Assembly (NCBI GenBank): GCA_003538495.1
Contig: DPSD01000502.1
Span: 1-8,268 of the forward strand
Length of the DNA stretch: 8,268 nt
Direction of reading: 5' to 3'
From: Accumulibacter sp.
Lineage (GTDB): Bacteria > Pseudomonadota > Gammaproteobacteria > Burkholderiales > Rhodocyclaceae
Positions 6,126 through 8,268 of this stretch are shown piece after piece. The notes under the pieces were generated by a model. It had not been told where the DNA came from, ran no database searches, and saw only the letters and a list, made by a program, of their open reading frames with translations. The position numbers were made by a program, and so were the translations under genes. Numbering within the stretch: position 1 is the stretch's first letter; the number at the start of each line of letters is the position of its first letter.

Positions 6126-7301
6126 TCAGCGCCGTCGGTCGAGGGGGACGAATTCCTGCACCTCGGGACCGACGTAATTCGCCGACGGACGGATCAGCTT
6201 GCCGTCGATGCGTTGCTCGATGACGTGCGCCGCCCAACCGCTGGTGCGGGCAATGACGAACAATGGCGTAAACATTGGCGTCGGCACGGCGAGCATGTGG
6301 TAGGCGACCGCCGAGAACCAGTCAACGTTGGGAAACATGCTTTTCTGCTCGCGCATTACCGCCTCGATGTGACTGGCGATGTCGAACAACTCGCGGTTGT
6401 CGCCATCGATACAGAGTTGCTCTGCCGCGGCGCGAATCACCTTGCTGCGTGGGTCGGCGATGGTGTACAGCGGGTGGCCGAAACCGGTAATGATCTCGCG
6501 GTTGGCAAGCCGGCGGCAGATGTCCTGCTCAGCCTGCTGCGGGTCGCTGTAGCGGCTCTGGATCTCGAAAGCGACCTCGTTGGCGCCACCATGCCGACGG
6601 CCACTCAGCGCCCCGATGGCACCGCTGACCGCCGCATAGAGGTCGGCGCCGGTGCCGGTAATCGTTCGCGCGGTAAAGGTCGAGGCGTTGAACTCGTGCT
6701 CGGCGTACAGCACCAGCGACTTGTCGAGGCTGCTGGCGTGCAGCGCCGACGGTGCCTTGCCGCACAGCAGGTGGAGAAAATGCGCGGCGATCGACGGGTC
6801 GTCGGTCTCGGTCTCGATGCGCCGGCCGTTGTGCGACCAATGGTACCAGTAGAGCAGCATCGAACCGAAGCTGGCAATCAGCCGTTCGGCGATCTCGCGG
6901 GCAGCGCCGGGGTTGTGGTCCTGCGCCTCCGGCAGGATTGTTCCCAGTGCCGAGCAACCAGTGCGCAGAACGTCCATCGGGTGTGCCGACGCCGGCAGGT
7001 TCTCGAGCACCGGCCTCAGTCGCACCGGCAAGCCACGCAGCGTCCTGAGCTTCTTCCGGTACTGGTTGAGTTGCGTCACACTCGGCAAGCGCCCGTACAG
7101 CAAGAGGTAGGCCACTTCCTCGAAAGTCGCATGCTCGGCCAGGGCGATGACATCGTAGCCGCGGTAATGCAGGTCGTTGCCGGTGCGCCCGACCGAACAA
7201 ATCGCCGTGTCGCCGGCCACCACCCCTGACAGGGCCACCGATTTCTTGCCTCTCGGCACTTCGCTGTGCAGCGCCTCGCCTTTGGTCTCCATCGTCCCCA
7301 T
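6126..7301 (-). CDS. prpC: 2-Methylcitrate synthase (citrate synthase family)
   Basis: PrpC condenses propionyl-CoA with oxaloacetate to 2-methylcitrate, the entry step of the methylcitrate cycle in the cytoplasm. At 391 residues it matches bacterial PrpC (E. coli 389) and is shorter than the hexameric housekeeping citrate synthases. The citrate synthase residues are in place: H202 in EHEFNAST (oxaloacetate binding), H237 in RRHGGANE and H276 in GFGHPLY (catalytic histidines), and D327 in PNVDWFSA (catalytic aspartate). The early GDTAICSVG and LHYRGYD segments (30-50) and the SANYVGP end (373-379) also fit PrpC. The adjacent prpD supports methylcitrate rather than citrate synthase. The ATG at 7301 has AGGAGAGGAGA just upstream; a second ATG three codons in (7292) is possible. 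About 300 bases of non-coding DNA precede it, where the promoter should lie. Confidence 0.95.
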   Translation of the reverse strand: MGTMETKGEALHSEVPRGKKSVALSGVVAGDTAICSVGRTGNDLHYRGYDVIALAEHATFEEVAYLLLYGRLPSVTQLNQYRKKLRTLRGLPVRLRPVLENLPASAHPMDVLRTGCSALGTILPEAQDHNPGAAREIAERLIASFGSMLLYWYHWSHNGRRIETETDDPSIAAHFLHLLCGKAPSALHASSLDKSLVLYAEHEFNASTFTARTITGTGADLYAAVSGAIGALSGRRHGGANEVAFEIQSRYSDPQQAEQDICRRLANREIITGFGHPLYTIADPRSKVIRAAAEQLCIDGDNRELFDIASHIEAVMREQKSMFPNVDWFSAVAYHMLAVPTPMFTPLFVIARTSGWAAHVIEQRIDGKLIRPSANYVGPEVQEFVPLDRRR

Positions 7302-7454
7302 CGTCTCCTCTCCTGGTGAACCAGTCGCTTGGTACGCGCGACGATTTGGGCATCGCGACGGTCAACCACCGCCGCGAACCGCCAGACCATCCGACGGCGC
7401 GCCCCAAAGCAGTATTCCCGAGTTTGCCAAGGCAGGTCAACGGCTGACAAGCGA

Positions 7455-7490
7455 CGCTGGCCGGCAGCCCTGTCGGCTTTCGGGCCAGCG
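7455..7490. repeat. 8-base inverted repeat with nested hairpin, upstream of prpC
   Basis: CGCTGGCC (7455-7462) and GGCCAGCG (7483-7490) are exact reverse complements, 20 bases apart. Inside, a second hairpin forms between about 7460-7466 and 7471-7477. The element ends about 154 bases before the prpC start on the - strand. It could be an operator or an RNA structure. The repeat is seen; its role is unknown. Confidence 0.4.
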
Positions 7491-7550
7491 ACCGCCAACG
7501 CCAGATCGCCCCCGCCCCGGCAGGCAACGGTGACTCGGCCGACTGCGCCA

Positions 7551-7576
7551 GCGAGCCCTGGCGGCCAGTCGCTCGC
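7551..7576 (-). terminator. Terminator-like hairpin downstream of the rlpA-like gene
   Basis: GCGAGC (7551-7556) pairs with GCTCGC (7571-7576), and inside it CTGG (7558-7561) pairs with CCAG (7565-7568) around a 3-base loop, giving about 10 base pairs with a small bulge. It begins 23 bases after the rlpA-like stop on the - strand. No T-run follows, so it may be a weak or Rho-assisted end, or a 3' stabilising hairpin. Confidence 0.35.
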
Positions 7577-7599
7577 CGGCCCGGAACCGGTCCCCGCGA

Positions 7600-8130
7600 C
7601 TATCTGACGCCAACGCCACCGGCCAGGCTGTCTGTCGGCTGCCCGTCGTCAGTACTATCAGAAAGCCGGCCCTCGGCGGCCGGCAGGCGAACCGGTGGCG
7701 AAAAGGCCAGCGTGCAGGCGCGCTCATGCCCGAGCAGGGGCTTGGGCAGCAGCACGATCTCCACATCGGTGACGCCCACGTCGATCATTCCCAGGCGCTC
7801 GGCTGCCTCTCGGGAGAGGTCGATCACACGCCCCTTGTGCCCCATCCGGTCATTGATGCGGACGACAATGCAATAAGCGGACGAGGGACGACGGACCGCC
7901 ACCGTCGTACCCAGGGGAAAGCGGTTGCTTGCCGCCGAGACATCCCGATGATGGAAATGCTTGCCGGAGGCGGTCTTCTGGCCAGTGAAGCGCTTCCCGT
8001 AAAAGCTCGCCCGGCCGGAAACAATGGCCGGCGTATCCGGCCAATCACTTGCCTTGTACGGGGGGCGTGCGGTCTCCCCGAGCGCCCATCCGGACACGGT
8101 CGACGCCAACAACGCAAGGATTAGCCTCAC
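7600..8130 (-). CDS. RlpA-like double-psi beta-barrel protein, exported, without SPOR domain
   Basis: About 176 residues. It starts with a signal peptide (MRLILALLASTVSGWALG, 1-18, no lipobox cysteine) and continues as an RlpA-type double-psi beta-barrel: GRASFYG (39-45), TASGKHF (53-59), FPLGTTVAVRR (72-82), VVRINDR (89-95), GRVIDLS (100-106) and LGMIDVGV (113-120). RlpA proteins bind or cut naked peptidoglycan glycans at the division site. The catalytic Asp (D94, in INDR) is present. The position 26 residues earlier, which is the catalytic His of Pseudomonas RlpA, is Ser here (S68 in SAASNR), so lytic transglycosylase activity is doubtful. There is no C-terminal SPOR domain; instead about 40 low-complexity residues follow the barrel. 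I chose GTG 8130; GTG 8133 is equally possible, both following GAGGGG. Another - strand frame ends in a TGA overlapping GTG 8130 and stays open to the window edge, so an upstream gene may be coupled to this one. Confidence 0.85.
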   Translation of the reverse strand: MRLILALLASTVSGWALGETARPPYKASDWPDTPAIVSGRASFYGKRFTGQKTASGKHFHHRDVSAASNRFPLGTTVAVRRPSSAYCIVVRINDRMGHKGRVIDLSREAAERLGMIDVGVTDVEIVLLPKPLLGHERACTLAFSPPVRLPAAEGRLSDSTDDGQPTDSLAGGVGVR

Positions 8131-8154
8131 CACGTCGCGCCCCTCACGGCGGCC

Positions 8155-8232
8155 ACCAGCGCCAGGCGCTTTGTCCGACGCGCTGGTCGGCGCGCGGCCG
8201 TGGCCGGCCAACCGGCCAGCGCCTGGTCGGCG
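8155..8232. repeat. Cluster of inverted and direct repeats just upstream of the rlpA-like gene
   Basis: Several repeats are packed here. ACCAGCGC (8155-8162) faces GCGCTGGT (8180-8187). AGCGCC-A-GGCGCT is a near-palindrome at 8158-8170. TGGCCGG and CCGGCCA form a 7-base-pair stem with a 4-base loop (8201-8218). CTGGTCGGCG occurs twice, near 8183-8192 and 8223-8232. It may be a regulatory or repetitive extragenic element, or GC-rich coding sequence at the end of an upstream gene. Confidence 0.35.
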
Positions 8233-8268
8233 AATCGCAACCTGCCAGCCGCGGCCCGCCGCCGGGTC

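Larger units (their letters stand above)
7302..7599. other. Non-coding gap upstream of prpC and downstream of the rlpA-like gene
   Basis: This stretch of about 300 bases has open frames on both strands, but none has a recognisable protein or a convincing ribosome site; they look like products of high GC. It should hold the prpC promoter, yet I found neither a good sigma-70 pair nor a GG-N10-GC sigma-54 site, although methylcitrate operons are often run by the sigma-54 activator PrpR. Two inverted-repeat structures lie within it and are listed separately. Confidence 0.5.

Noticed and set aside
5023..6237. A 404-codon - strand frame overlapping prpD in another phase
   Set aside because: Arg/Gly/Ala-rich translation without family motifs; prpD in the true frame matches its family along its whole length.
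6213..7229. A 338-codon + strand frame antisense to prpC
   Set aside because: No ribosome site or recognisable motif; prpC on the other strand has all catalytic residues.
7302..7460. Sigma-54 promoter (GG-N10-GC) for prpC
   Set aside because: Pairs such as TTGGCA followed by CTGC are present but at wrong spacing, so no call was made.
1..8268. CRISPR arrays, tRNA/rRNA genes, insertion sequences, phage or defence genes
   Set aside because: No regular repeat-spacer pattern, tRNA-like cloverleaf, transposase motif or terminal inverted repeat was seen.

Overview
The window is GC-rich chromosomal DNA, most likely from a betaproteobacterium. A Rhodocyclales/Candidatus Accumulibacter-like source is my inference, not something the sequence proves. 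The reasons are the combination of a NapC/NirT-type tetrahaem cytochrome paired with a periplasmic cytochrome, an HKD-type PssA, a methylcitrate-cycle prpC-prpD pair, a short RlpA-like protein and a secreted protein resembling PEP-CTERM/lectin-fold exoproteins. No tRNA, rRNA, CRISPR array or insertion sequence is visible.

Left part (1-921). A secreted-protein gene runs leftward off the window edge and is interrupted by an in-frame amber codon, after which 78 more sense codons read on in the same frame. Next to it, on the + strand, is a roughly 99-codon orphan piece that looks like the C-terminal Ig-like domain of the cytochrome c maturation protein CcmI/CycH, with its TPR and membrane parts missing.

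Centre-left (922-2703). A rightward two-gene unit probably starts from an FNR/Anr-type promoter. It encodes a membrane-anchored tetrahaem NapC/NirT quinol dehydrogenase and an exported cytochrome of the ethylbenzene-dehydrogenase-gamma/cytochrome c-552 type. The second protein has one CXXCH motif and one unusual CX3CH motif. Together they look like an anaerobic branch carrying electrons from quinol to the periplasm, but no terminal reductase is in view. A strong hairpin terminator lies between this unit and the convergent pssA.

Centre and right (2736-8130). All remaining genes are on the - strand. In transcription order they are: rlpA-like (8130-7600), a gap of about 300 bases, prpC (7301-6126), prpD (6032-4590), a 61-residue two-helix membrane protein of LiaI/LiaF-TM type (4497-4312), and pssA (4154-2736). 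pssA appears to have its own promoter that gives a leaderless or nearly leaderless transcript. PrpC condenses propionyl-CoA with oxaloacetate and PrpD dehydrates the resulting 2-methylcitrate. The methylisocitrate lyase (prpB), acnD/prpF and the regulator prpR are not present here.

Most of the window is ordinary housekeeping and catabolic DNA. The points worth a second look are the amber-interrupted exoprotein, the orphan CcmI domain, the cytochrome pair with its CX3CH motif and FNR-like promoter, the leaderless pssA start, and the RlpA-like protein in which the catalytic histidine position is serine.
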